64,000 nt of DNA from Micropterix aruncella (taxonomy: Eukaryota; Arthropoda; Insecta; Lepidoptera; Micropterigidae). The notes under the pieces were generated by a model. That model had not been told where the DNA came from and ran no database searches. It saw only the letters and a program-made list of their open reading frames with translations. How positions within the stretch are numbered: the stretch's first letter is position 1; the number at the start of each line of letters is the position of its first letter. Positions 45,662 through 56,802 of the stretch are shown here, one piece after another. The translations under genes and the position numbers were made by a program. The stretch covers positions 29,930,985 through 29,994,984 of the forward strand of contig OX155963.1 in assembly GCA_944548615.1 (NCBI GenBank). Direction: 5' to 3'.

Positions 45662-46260
45662 TTGTAATATAAAAAGTAGTCAGTAAAATGTTTAATCATC
45701 AAATTAAGGTACATCGTACTAAAAGTATAAATATATTACTATATATTATTATTATACACTATTTCTATTATATACTATTATTTACTACATATCAGTATTA
45801 TGTAGACAATTATTACATAGCTGTACTCTAAATAATAAATGTCACATGTGTAACGATCAGTCAATAATAAATTCTCTAAAAGTCGATAATAAATTCTCTT
45901 TCGGTAAAAACAACTTTGTATTCAGTCCCAACGTCATAAGAGCTAGTTTTGGATTCAGCGATGACTCAGAGGGTAAATTTTGGGTGCGCATGCACTGCCT
46001 CACTAAAACACCCCTCTCTCCCCTATTTTCTATTTCCCTCCGAGGGATTTGTATGAATCTGTAATGAGATGGGTGGATGAAAAGTGCAGAGCTGGTTTCG
46101 ACGCGAATTATGAGACGCAAATAATTTTGATTTAAAAATAAATCGTTGTGTTGGTAATACTAGTACTTGCAATACAAAATGACCCGTATTCCGTTTCTCG
46201 CAGGTTAGGTTATAAATAACCTAACCTGCCGGTTAACCTTATCTAACCTTTCCTTAACCT
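45662..46260. other. AT-rich intronic stretch with a 28-base palindrome
   Basis: CAGGTTAGGTTA...TAACCTAACCTG at 46201-46228 is a near-perfect palindrome. Nothing else recognised. Confidence 0.45.
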
Positions 46261-46448
46261 AAAACTGGAAAGTCTAGAAATTGAGGTCCGATCTTAAATT
46301 TAAAGAAATGGAATACCCAAATAATAGGAATGGTTCTTGATTTAATATGATTTGAATATCATCTTAAATTAAGAACCATTCCTATTCTTTAGCCATTCCA
46401 TGCCTTAAAATTTGATGTTGGGCCTCAATTTCTAGGCTTTCCGGTTTT
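46261..46448. mobile_element. Foldback MITE, ~190 bases
   Basis: The outer arms AAAACTGGAAAGTCTAGAAA and TTCTAGGCTTTCCGGTTTT pair, as do the inner arms AATAGGAATGGTTCTTGATT and TTAAGAACCATTCCTATT. Confidence 0.75.
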
Positions 46449-46599
46449 GCATAACGTCGTTCCTAATCTATGCCAAATTTGACAGTTTCGCGGGACCAGC
46501 GCGCTATCTGCTTGACTGTGTTCGTTCGGAAGGCCTTGTTGCGATTCATTATTGTAATGTAAATTGGAGCATAGTGGTGGTGTGACAAAACATATTCAA

Positions 46600-46775
46600 T
46601 GTAAAAGATTATAAGTAGGATAGAAACGAATTTACCACGTGAAAATTTGTAGCACCCGACGTTTCGGTGACGTTACAGCCGCCGTTGTCTAAGGTAGACT
46701 GGTTTCTGGTAGACTGGACGTTTCTATCCTATTTATAATGTCAAGCAACCGCGATAGTGTTCGATTTCATACAAT
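46600..46775 (-). mobile_element. MITE family C inside the left direct repeat
   Basis: Carries GATAGAAACGAATTTACCAC, GTAGCACCCGACGTTTCGGT and GGTAGACTGGTTTCTGGTAG, ending ...AACCGCGATAGTGTTCGATT. CAATGTAAAAG stands on both sides (46589-46599; 46782-46792), a candidate target duplication. Confidence 0.7.
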
Positions 46776-46779
46776 GTAA

Positions 46780-46980
46780 AAGAGTTTGCTAGACTGCAAG
46801 AATATCAGAAAATTCACAAAATAAATGATTCGGTGGTTTTGGAAAGGGCACAAGTCCCAAAACTTTACAGAAGAGGCAAAAAACCTCGTCTTGAAAAAAA
46901 GTGTAATAATGGCGTACAATATTTAATGCAAATTTATAGACCTATCCAATACTTTAACGTATATGTTATTCTTTGATTTC
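46780..46980 (+). pseudogene. C-terminal fragment of an unclassified transposase-like protein (left copy)
   Basis: The + strand frame reads NVKEFARLQEYQKIHKINDS, VVLERAQVPKLYRRGKKPRL, EKKCNNGVQYLMQIYRPIQY and stops at 46978. The 'P.LY ... K..d...LM..i' end resembles the C-terminus of a transposase-like family that carries an HSFLPCDRDF-type motif further upstream. Its N-terminal parts are not beside it. See 47195-47700 for a larger piece on the other strand. Confidence 0.4.
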
Positions 46981-47194
46981 TTTTTCTGTTGGAAGTAATA
47001 AAAAAATGTAATATAAACTCATGGACTTGTGCCCTTCCCAAAACAAACAAGAAACTTGAAATAAAACACATTTTTTTTAAATGTATTAGTAAAGTATAAA
47101 AAACAAAAAACCCTATTTCTATACACCTTTAATCACAACATTTTTTAGGGTGCATCTTCCTCTAAAGTTTTCATGTTTTTGGTTGGTCAGTTTG

Positions 47195-47700
47195 TTATTT
47201 GTAAAATCCCTGGTATCGTGATGGAATGTGCACCATCACTTTGGTAAAATCGGCGATTTTCTTGTCAATTATTGATACGCATGTCCTGTAGGCTCTGGTT
47301 GTAGGGAACACAGCATCTTCTCAGCCGCGACGTAGACTGTAGTCATGTTTTGTGATATTGTTATCGATAAACTCAAAGGTTTGGACGATATCTGATCTTT
47401 GGGCATTGTAACGGAACTCAGAAAATATGGATACGTTAAATTTCACCTTTTGGTCTCTGGCGACGTGATGTCCTAGAGATTGGATAGACAGGCATTTTTT
47501 CTAGTAGTACATAGGCCACCAAGTTTTAAAATGTAGTACATCATCTGTTTTTACCTCTTATACGGAGAACTTTTGTGTGTTGGTACTTAGTGTTATTATT
47601 TCTTCATACTCCTCCGGCAAATAGACACGGTCATGTTTTCTTACCTTTTTTTTACGATGCCAAAGTTTCTATCGCACGGCAAAAATAAATGGCCTCGTTG
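47195..47700 (-). pseudogene. Unclassified transposase-like protein, C-terminal half (degenerate)
   Basis: The minus strand reads RGHLFLPCDRNFGIV. After a one-base shift in an A8 run it gives RKHDRVYLPEEYEEIITLST, KTDDVLHFKTWWPMYY, SLGHHVARDQKVKFNVSIFS, FRYNAQRSDIVQTFEFIDNN, YSLRRG and EDAVFPTTRAYRTCVSIIDK, ending MVHIPSRYQGFYK. Four stops and one frameshift break an otherwise continuous protein-like frame. The G-H-x-FLPCDR-x-F motif is known to me from uncharacterised insect transposase-like proteins, but I cannot name the superfamily. It may be a DDE transposase. Confidence 0.5.
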
Positions 47701-47705
47701 TGACG

Positions 47706-47757
47706 TTTGTTTTGGGAAGGGCCTATGTTCCGGACTTATGCCCTTTCCAAAACAAAC
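47706..47757. repeat. Inverted pair of a ~21-base motif
   Basis: GTTTGTTTTGGGAAGGGCCT and CGGACTTATGCCCTTTCCAA with AACAAACG form a 52-base imperfect palindrome just upstream (protein sense) of the RGHLFLPC motif. Single copies of the same motif lie at 46837, 47023, 47877, 49571 and 49756. Confidence 0.8.
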
Positions 47758-49239
47758 GCAGAAAATGACATTTCATATCTCTGTAGACAATAGTTGGACT
47801 TGAGCCATTCTCGGCGAATCATGGCATGCGTCTCCCATATTGGAACATTGCCTCATACTTAATATTGCCAAAAAGTGTGACTTGTGCCCTACCCAAAACA
47901 ACCGATTCAAATGTATTCAAACTAATCAAAATAGGTGTATTAAAATTATTCTCTTAAAACCTTTGACTTACATGCCTGCCAGTTTTAACTGATCGATATT
48001 CAACCGTTCCTAAGTTAGACCTGAACAAGCTTCGCTTTTGACTCCATCAGCAATGACAGTGCAGAAACAGAATACAAAAAACTGCTAAAACTGTGCTTAG
48101 CGCCATTTTCAGAACGTGACGAGCTCTGTTTAAGGAGTTTCCCTTAGGACCGATGAAATATAATAATACCAAAAAGTCAATTGAATATTAGACTCTGTTT
48201 TAGCACATTTTAGACCCTGTGTTATGCATAAAAAAGAAACGAAATATAGGCCATTGTAGCACTATATATGGCTTCACTAATCTCAAAGCAATTAATTATA
48301 TTTTGAAGCCACAAATAAAAACGTGGTGAAGCTAAAAGAGCGCCTGACCGAAATCAGGTTGTAAAAACTACGGCAGTTAAAACAGGCACGGCAAATGGTG
48401 AATTTTGAGGATTTTTATCTCAAGTAAAAAGTTTCGGACACCCATCCCATATTCCCCGTCGATAAAGCGGATGCTGTACAACATGAAGATTTTGCCCAGA
48501 TAATGCGTCCCTATATGCGGATACAAAAAGCCCGAGGCGGCAGGGATCACGATTACTGGGACGCAGGGCAGTTATACACGATTGCCCAAAAGTTTTACTG
48601 TTATAATATAATTACTTTGTTCGGGTTTTCTTCTATATTCGCTAGATGTTCTATGTATATTCAAGATTCGCAAGCTGCTCTATACTTTTAAACGTTCTAT
48701 ACATTTATTTAGCTGCTTTATACTTGTGACATCTCCGATACACCGCCGCATCTGGTGTTTCCAAAGTTCACGCGGTAAAATACTATTCTGTTTTATTTAT
48801 TAAGCCTAACAATCGCTATAGTCTTCGACTTCATATTTTTAATATTATTGGGAGATGCTTTAATGAGAAAATATTGGATTGATTCTTGTATTGAACTCTT
48901 GATGTAATCTTGATGTAATTCTTGATGATTCTTGATTCGTGTAATCCATTTTGTTATTACTGTTTTATACAGAATAACGATGTTTTAATCGTATATTTTT
49001 TTTAATTACAAGGAATTTTGTGAAACTCCATTACTCGAATATATGTATCACATTTTCCGTACGGTTTATACGGAAATAACAATATACTGTAGTTTCAACA
49101 TGATCCATGTGTCTGACTATAACCGTACGTATCCTACTGCATGCTGTCATGTTAGAAGCGAGATCTTTAAGGTCGCGACGTAATGAAATAACATTATTCT
49201 TTACCATTACGAAACTGTAACTACCGTGACGCCAACACC
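47758..49239. other. Probable element interior between the direct repeats
   Basis: Minus-strand frames at 47760-47900 may be more of the transposase-like gene but are too broken to read. 48768-48838 is a MITE C fragment (TCACGCGGTAAAATACTATT ... TCGCTATAGTCTTCGACTTC). The remainder shows nothing. Confidence 0.35.
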
Positions 49240-49803
49240 GTGTGTTTGTTCGGAATGGCCTTGCGCGATTCATTATTTTAATGTAAATTGGAGCAAAGTG
49301 GTGGTGTGACGTTAAAATATATTCAATGTATTATAAATAGGATTATAAATAGAATTGAAACGAATTTACCGCGTGAAAATTTGTAGCACCCGACGTTTCG
49401 GTGACGTTGCAACCGCCGTTGTCTAAGGTAGACTGGTTTCTGGTAGACTGGACGTTTCTATCCTATTTATAATGTCAAACAACCGCTATAGTGTTCGATT
49501 TCATACAATGTAAAAGAGTTTGCTAAACTGCAAGAATATCATAAAATTCACGAAATAAATGATTCGGTGGTTTTGGGAAGGGCTCAAGTCTCAAAACTTT
49601 ACAGAAGAGGCAAAAACCTCCTCTTGAAAAAAAGTGTAATAGTGGTGTATAATATTTAATGCAAATTTATAGACCTATCCAATACGTTAATGTATATGTT
49701 ATTCTTTGATTTCTTTTTCTGTTGAAAGTAATAAAAAAATGTAATATAAATTCATGGACTTGTGCCCTTCCCAAAACAAACAAGAAACTTGAAATAAAAC
49801 ACA
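49240..49803 (+). repeat. Direct repeat unit, right copy, with MITE C and transposase-like C-terminus
   Basis: Second copy of 46525-47075. It contains the MITE (about 49310-49500) and the frame VKEFAKLQEYHKIHEINDSV, VLGRAQVSKLYRRGK, then a one-base deletion. The pair is separated by about 2.15 kb. Confidence 0.85.
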
Positions 49804-49875
49804 TTTTTTCAAATACATTACTAAAGTATATTAAACTTTGTATATATTTTTTTTATGTCGTCTAGTAAAGAAAAA

Positions 49876-50153
49876 AATGTTTGTTTGTTTATACTCTTTA
49901 TTGTGAAAATGTCACAATGGGCGAGTTTATTGTCATATGACAATCTCTTACAACCAACCCTACTATGACGTGTTATATGTATGTGTGCGTGTAACATGTC
50001 TGTAGGTGTGTGTCTTGTTATTGCATTCCATCGACAGAATTGAAAATGCAATTCCGTTAATTAGATCCCAACGGAAAATGGTGACCCAGCCGGGAATCGA
50101 ACCCGGGACCTTACAATGTAAGATCAGGCGACCTAACCACTATGCCATCGCTT
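49876..50153 (-). mobile_element. tRNA-derived SINE, copy 4
   Basis: Minus strand: head GGCATAGTGGTTAGGTCGCC, B box GGTTCGATTCCCGGCTGGG, CCATTTTCCGTTGGGATC, tail ACAATAAAGAGTATAAACAA. Same organisation as 40698-40977. Confidence 0.85.
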
Positions 50154-51040
50154 TTTTATTTTATTCTTATCCGCAAAACTATTGTATCTTCGTAGATAAA
50201 GATGCAATGTGTTTTTAACTATTGTTTTGATGATCATTCATTTGGCTTGTACGCTTCGAGACTGAAACTAGAAGATATGTCTTGTACCAGTTCTATGCCA
50301 TTTCTGACCTGCTGTTGCCTATTCGGACGCTAATTTGACTCTATTATATGAATACTCTATAATATGATCATCTGACCAGTTTGCGATAAATGTTGTACAT
50401 GATATTATCACTTGTCACTGGTTAAAATCCCACAAAATAAAACATTTGGCCCTTGTTATATCACCATACGCCACTTTCATCACAATAGAGAGTGTATAGC
50501 CACAAGCGAATGCCTAACCCCTGAACAGCGGAGCAAAATTTGGGGTGCGAATCGTTCTTGGGGTGCATAATTGCAGGGCGGATAATGCCAAATGCGTTAC
50601 ATTGCACTGTTACCAAAGAGGGGTGTCTCTCAGGGAGACGTGCGCGGCTTAAATCAGTCCTGATGTCCCTGTGTTTACGTTGCGCCGCCATGCCGTCCGT
50701 TTCTTCACATCCTCTCGTCGGTCTTCTGGGGTGAAACTTCTGAAATAATTTAATTTCAAAACTAACTGCTATATTCTGTAAAAACTCACAGCACGCAAGC
50801 CTGAATATTTTGCGAACCACATAGCTGTTACTTGGTGTAATGAAAACAATATCATGATAGTACCCAGCATAAAAATTACCTTTGGACAGCGCTCCTTGGC
50901 ATATTCATCGCCCCAAGGTTTTTCATGTAACCCTTCAAATATAAAACCGGTTGTGGACTTCCCGTGAATTACAATTTTGTATTTATTTTAATTCCGGTGA
51001 CTTTTAGTAATGTTTTGGTCATTTATTTTGATTTGATACA
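50154..51040. other. Intronic stretch with a GC-richer block
   Basis: 50500-50740 is GC-richer, and the minus strand is open for about 119 codons (50820-50461, for example KFHPRRPTRGCEETDGMAAQ). No domain was recognised and it is not repeated in the window. Confidence 0.3.
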
Positions 51041-51260
51041 TCCTACTAATATTATAAACGCGAAAGTTTGTAAGAATGTTTGGATGTTTGTTACTCTTTC
51101 ACGCAAAAACTACTGAATGGATTTTGATGAAACTTTACAATAATATAGCTTACACATCAGAATAACACATAGGCTATAATTTTTAAAGATATATCATTTT
51201 CTATCATCATTATCACAATTTTCCATCACCATGCGTGTGAAACCGTGGGGCGCAGCTAGT
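51041..51260 (+). mobile_element. Non-autonomous Helitron, family 1, copy 3
   Basis: TCCTACTAATATTATAAACG at the start and GGGGCGCAGCTAG then T at the end; full-length match to 19930-20148 in the other orientation. Confidence 0.82.
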
Positions 51261-51329
51261 AACATAATAAATTTGATTTGAGAATTGTGAGCTCATGTGT
51301 ATGTTTGCTGCGAGTCTATGAGACTGTGG

Positions 51330-51445
51330 ATGCCATGTGTATGTGTGTGGTGTGTGTGCGAAAGAGAGAGTGTGTGAGTATGGGTGTGTATGTGTGTGTG
51401 TGGGTGCGAGGGTGAATATGTGTGTGTGTGTGTGTGTGTGTATAT
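51330..51445. repeat. (TG)n-rich microsatellite
   Basis: TGTGTG runs at 51337-51360, 51387-51401 and 51418-51441, separated by GAGAGAG and GGGTG. Frames through it (HTHTHT) are artefacts. Confidence 0.9.
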
Positions 51446-53469
51446 GCACTGAGGAAAATATAATATACGGAGATACGCATGTTTCAACAAGGATGACGTA
51501 TATAACTCGGACTATGGTCTATACGTAAGAATTAACTAGAAACATAACGGTGTTGGCGTGACGGTAGTTACATTGTGGTACTGCTAAACATAATGTTATT
51601 TCATTATGTCGCGACCTTGGGATCTCGCTTCTAAAATGACAGCATGTAGTAGTTACGTACGTTTATAGTCGGACACTTAAATCATGTTGAAACTACAGTA
51701 TACTGTTATTACCGTATTAATCGTAAGGAAAATATTAATACATTCAAATATAATCAAGTAATGGAGTTTCAATAAAATTCCTTGTAATTCAACAAAATTA
51801 TGATTGAAACATCGGTAATCTGTATAGAACCATAAACGTAAAATGGTAATGTAAGAATCCGTGCAATAATTTTCTCAGTGTGTGTATATTTATATTATAT
51901 TTTATTTATGTATACCACATTATATCATATTCTAGTGTCCATAATAAATAGAGTCTAGTTTTAGGTGATAGTTAATAAAATAGATAGAATAAAATAGATA
52001 AATAGATCCTTAGTTAATAAAACTTAAGTCATGGCGGTGGATGTTCAAGTTCGTGGCGGATGTTATGGTTTAAGCCTTTTTTTCCATGTACATACTCCTG
52101 CGGTCCTGTATGATATAGTAGGACTGGCGACGACCCATTATACGGCAAAATCTGCCGAATTGATTGCCGTAATCCGTCGCTGCTTTATGCGTCGCGGTTG
52201 TGTGTAGCATGCTTTATGCGACGCCCGGGCGCGACTGGAAAAACTTCGCTTATGTAGCGGCAGCATTTTTTCGGCCACAAATCCGTGGCTTGGGCTGTCG
52301 CCAGCGACCGCGGACTTAGTGGTATTTCAACCGGAAATCGGTATTTTTACTCTTCTATGCAAAGGAATAGATGCAACCTGACGGAAGATCCAGTTTCGTT
52401 GCAGAACTCACAAAATATGTGAATTTATGGGCTGTCTTTTAATAATTTTTTTACAAACTAAGCAATATACGAATGGGTCGTAAGATTTCGGCAGAAGTAC
52501 CTTTTGGAATGCCTCGTACATAAAATACCAATGTTATGCAAAATTTCATATTAACATTTATTTATTAAAAACAAATTTGTTGAATATTTCGACTAAAAAC
52601 TATCTGCCCCTTTAGGCCTCGGCCCCTCAGACGATTGACAAGTTGCTGTCCCAAAAAAGTTAGTAAAAATTAGTAATAAAATTGAATTACGACACTGTCT
52701 CACCAAAACCTTAATTACTGCCAAACCACTGTATCCATAATTACAATGAAACATATTAACATAATAAAACATAATGGAGTTATTCCACCTTCCGCAGGTT
52801 AGTACTAATTATGCACAAAACTGTTTCATGTATAGGGTATGTAAAATTTGTAATACGCAGCTCGGCGATATTGACGTATTCAATACGTCATCATTCGCTC
52901 TTAAGAAAGCAATTATTAATGATGGTATTGATTTATCATTGTAATCGCAATATATAATATATTATAAATAATATTTATTCAAGAATATCTTTAAATATTA
53001 TGTATGTCTATATTATGGAACGTGTATTTACATAAAATTTTATTTACTTATTATGACTCCTTTCATCCCAGTTCCCACCTGTTAACATATGAGTATTAGT
53101 TAATTCTTCAAAAAAAATGTATTGTTGTGTTTAAATTATGAATGTTTAAGTGGAAACGTGTAATTAGCTTTATTTTTTTAACTTAATAATGCTGTAACAA
53201 ATTTATTGTAACAGCTGTATGTTTCCTTAAAAATAATAAAATAACAAATAAATAAAATAAAATAAAACAAATTAAATTAAAATTAAATTTAAAATGGGCC
53301 GTCACGCTGAATCGTGTTGTGGCCGATATCGACCAATCGGGGCCTGAGGGGTTAATTAACATTGTACATTTATAACAATTATTTTGCTAGATATTTTATA
53401 TTTTGAATGTTTTCTCCCATCGGTCTGTTAGCCGGTAAAGTATTGTTAATGCCCTAAGATAAATGTCAA
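51446..53469. other. Intronic stretch with a possible MITE
   Basis: 52117-52318 has weak inverted ends (ACTGGCGACGACCC against GGGCTGTCGCCAG) around a GC-richer core. The rest is AT-rich with nothing recognised. Confidence 0.35.
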
Positions 53470-54082
53470 GATGAAGACAGATATATACATCATGACACCC
53501 CCCGAGACGATTAGGACTATTTCCAGTCTGGCTGTGTGTCTGTATATGATGTATGATTGGGCTGAAATTTATCTTTCTCTCATCGTCATGACAAGAGTTG
53601 AAAAGATTGTATTTGAAATCGGTTTACTAGCGGGCGCGAAATATTGGACCTAAGTCCAATATTTCGTCTATATTATGTCAATATTATGTCTCTAAAGACT
53701 TGAAATTTGGTACACAGGTGCCTTGTTGGTCCGAAATCACATTGGTTTTGGTTATCATATCTATTATACAATCGACACTATTCAAATTCTGTCATAATAA
53801 TTAAATAGTAAAGCCCTTAAAAGAGACGGCACATGCAATGCGTGGATCAAATTCCAAATTCGAATTTGAAGACTCACGGCGACCCGCGTTTGCTATTTTG
53901 ATTATGAAATCAATGAGATGACGCGCGGTCGAAATTCAAATTTTCATTGCGTTGCGTCGCATATTAAGAGGAATTATCGCAAAATGCTCATTGCATATTT
54001 ATTATTTATTTATTAAATGAATATTCAGATGAAGTAAGGCCCTGGCTACTTGCCGGGAAAGTCTTAAGGTGGCACAACCGTT
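53470..54082 (+). repeat. Repeat family F1, copy 4
   Basis: GATTAGGACTATTTCCAGTC (53510), GGGCTGAAATTTATC, AGAGTTGAAAAGATTGTATT, TTGAAATTTGGTACACAGGT (53700), AAGAGACGGCACATGCAATG (53821) and the end CTTGCCGGGAAAGTCTTAAG with GTGGCACAACCG follow the family order. A 75-base fragment (TAAAGCCATTAAAAGAGGCG ...) recurs at 56314-56390. Confidence 0.6.
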
Positions 54083-54489
54083 TTTAAAATTATTCTGTTG
54101 TCACTTCATGGGACCACATTCTGCATTTCTGCAATTTCCTTTAATTGCGGGCTTCTTGTTTGCAATATCATTACCTATTACTACCAACAATTCTCTAATA
54201 AAGGCTTAAGGCTATTTGAGCGTAGGAATTCTTGGACCTGGTTGCAAAAAGTGAAATTAGAGATGGCTTCAATTATAAGCAATCACAGAAGAGCAAGAAA
54301 TACTCGCCTACGCGACTCTAGGGCATGGTGCATATTTAATTATACAGAATATTTTTATTGAAATAAGCAATAATTTCAAATTAAATATTTTCATATAGAA
54401 ACATGGCGGCAGCCACTGATGGCGCGCAACCTCTGAGGAATCTTTAGGAATGTTGACAGAATGACTAGTGCATTGACTATGTTGATATT
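54083..54489. other. Intronic stretch, nothing recognised
   Basis: An open frame at 54098-54361 has no recognisable domain. Confidence 0.3.
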
Positions 54490-54788
54490 GGACCCGATTG
54501 CTTTTCTTTGTGAACTAAAACTAAAATTACTCCAAGCGAACGAGACAGAGCAATACGTTAGAGCGGAGTATGAAACGAACGATCGTCGATAAATACTACC
54601 TGCCGAACTTACACTCGTTTGAATAAATTCGAGCATATTTCGTGCGGTGTAAGATTTGACCTTGGCGGGCATTTTTAATGCGAAAAAGTGACAACCGGTC
54701 ATCTCACACTCCGCTCTACCGTATTGCGCTGTCTCGTTCACACGGACTAATTTCCGATTTTAGTTCACGAAGAAACGCAATCGAGCCC
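54490..54788. mobile_element. MITE family D, copy 2 (opposite orientation)
   Basis: Ends GGACCCGATTGCTTTTC and GAAACGCAATCGAGCCC; internal CGAACGAGACAGAGCAATAC and CGCTGTCTCGTTC; shares AATGCGAAAAAGTGACAACCG with the reverse of copy 1. Confidence 0.7.
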
Positions 54789-56313
54789 TGTATGTTATTG
54801 ATATATATTATCGTTATCGGTAATAATATCGTTCGATAATAATATCGGTAGTATTACGTAAATGATATACATTTTTTTTATAGTGATATATTCTATAGAT
54901 ATATTTTTCAGTCTGCCACCAGATACGGATAATCCCGACCGTCAGACAAAAACTAGCCCCAGCTATACTAAAAATCGAACGCGCCAGCTGATGACGCTTT
55001 TGTATGCGTCCATTGTCCGACTGTCCCGAGGGGTTTTAACAAAGGGGTCGAGAAGGTTGGGGGGGGGGGGGGTTGGAGTCCAATGCGGGTTTTTTTTACA
55101 CGTGAAAAACTCGCGATCCGCGCTCTGAATTTTCCATTTTCAACATTTACACTAATAACCGCAAACCCACGCTGATTGGCGACTGCGACCAAATACACAC
55201 GAGTTGTACAGGCGACAAGGAGAAAGCGGTCAACGCCGTTTGGACAAAAGACACATCGGAATGACAGGTTGGCCGTGTTGGGCGCAATGCGAGCAATGGA
55301 GTATTTTCTTGAGGAATTCGGTGGACCAGTATAATTGCATTACATAATACTACACTGTTCTGAGAGAAATATCCAGATTTAACTTGCGCGGGTTGCTATG
55401 TCGTGAGTTATCGATGGTCGGGGTTCCCACTTCGTTTCGGTTTGATGTTTTCTCGGCGATTACATGGGGTGAGATAAACACAGTGTTTTAATATTATACC
55501 ATTTTATTAAGAGAGATGGCTTACCAGTGATAGCGTTGACGGTGACAGTGAATAATTATGTTAATTGTACGTGCTTATATGTTAGTCAAATTGATGTGAG
55601 TGGGGTAAATTTCGTCTTAATAAAAACTGATGATTCTGAATGACGTTGTTTTCTAAACAATGTAAAAACTGCATCATTTGAATGACGAAATTATTATTTC
55701 TTTGAATAATATTAGTCATCAGACAAGTCGACATTTTTGCCTGTTACATGACGTCAATTTAATCTCGGAAATGGAAATGTTTGTTAATTAAAAATGTCAC
55801 ATGGTTCATTATCATAAGTCGCTACAAACTCATTACTCTCTATCTTATAATATGACCCTTATTGTAGAATCAACAATTTCACAGAAATCACATGTCACCA
55901 AAGACCACGAGTACAAACTAAATGAATATCATTCATTTTTCTTTAATTTATAATATTTTAGGCAATTCGCAAATAATGTTACATTATACAATTTAAAAAC
56001 ATGAAATAAAATATTATGTTACTAAATTACTTAACCCAAACCAAAATAATAAACTCAATTATTAAATAATGTTTACTGTCTGGTCGCCCAGCTAAGCAAC
56101 GATTGTGCTTGGGCGGCCATTCTATAAATATAGAGTTACATAAATTAATATGTGAATACGTTAAAAAATGTAAATTGCTAAGAGAAATTTTATATAATAC
56201 GTACCTGCATAGTTAAGATAAAATATGACGATGATTACGACAATGAAAATTTCAAAATCGTAAATTAGAAATTTTAAATAATTACTAAAAATAAATGCCA
56301 TAATAACTAAATA
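54789..56313. other. Intronic stretch with a poly(G) run
   Basis: A run of 14 G lies at 55059-55072. The 54930-55480 part is less AT-rich. Nothing else recognised. Confidence 0.4.
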
Positions 56314-56390
56314 GTAAAGCCATTAAAAGAGGCGACGCTTGCAATGCGTGGATCAAATTCTAAATTCGACTTTGAAGACTCTCATTCGTT
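56314..56390 (+). repeat. Repeat family F1, short fragment
   Basis: Matches 53807-53882, including GCAATGCGTGGATCAAATTC and the following GAAGACTC. Confidence 0.7.
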
Positions 56391-56502
56391 AATAATAGTC
56401 ATAGTCATAGTTATAAAATAATTACATAGTTAATAATAGTCATAAAATAATTAGATAGTACAGTACATAGTTAATAATAGTCATAGTCATAAAATAATTA
56501 CA
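56391..56502. repeat. Imperfect tandem repeat, ~40-base units
   Basis: GTTAATAATAGTCATAGTCATA with ATAAAATAATTACATA recurs about three times with indels. Confidence 0.75.
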
Positions 56503-56619
56503 TGATCTTGCAAATGTTGAGACCGGCACGGTTTCACTGCTCTTTAAAAAATCTAAAATTCTGCTCGAACTACAACGTTCCGACAATTTAAAATCGCTGA
56601 TATACTACAGTTATCTATA

Positions 56620-56705
56620 AATAAGACTAAAAAGGATTTACCGCATTTTGGTGTTATTATAATTATAATATCAGACAATCGCAATAGTCTTTGATTTCAT
56701 ATAGT
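56620..56705 (-). mobile_element. MITE family C, one-arm fragment
   Basis: AAATAAGACTAAAAAGGATT, TTACCGCATTTTGGTG and CAATCGCAATAGTCTTTGATTTC match one end of the family. Confidence 0.5.
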
Positions 56706-56802
56706 TACCAACTCTTATTTATATAAGCACGTTTTTCGCTGATATTTTATATAGTTTACATAGATACCTGAAATAAAACCTACATTGAGGGCGTCTTGAA
56801 AA

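Larger units (their letters stand above)
46525..47075 (+). repeat. Direct repeat unit, left copy (of a pair with 49240-49803)
   Basis: From TGTTCGTTCGGAAGGCCTTG to CAAGAAACTTGAAATAAAACAC it is closely similar, base for base, to 49240-49803, including the MITE C inserted at the same point. The copies therefore duplicated after the MITE arrived. Confidence 0.85.

Noticed and set aside
46525..49803. LTR retrotransposon
   Set aside because: No TG...CA ends, primer-binding site, gag or pol seen; the direct repeats contain coding and MITE sequence.
51213..51528. His/Thr-rich and Cys/Val-rich frames
   Set aside because: Artefact of the (TG)n tract.
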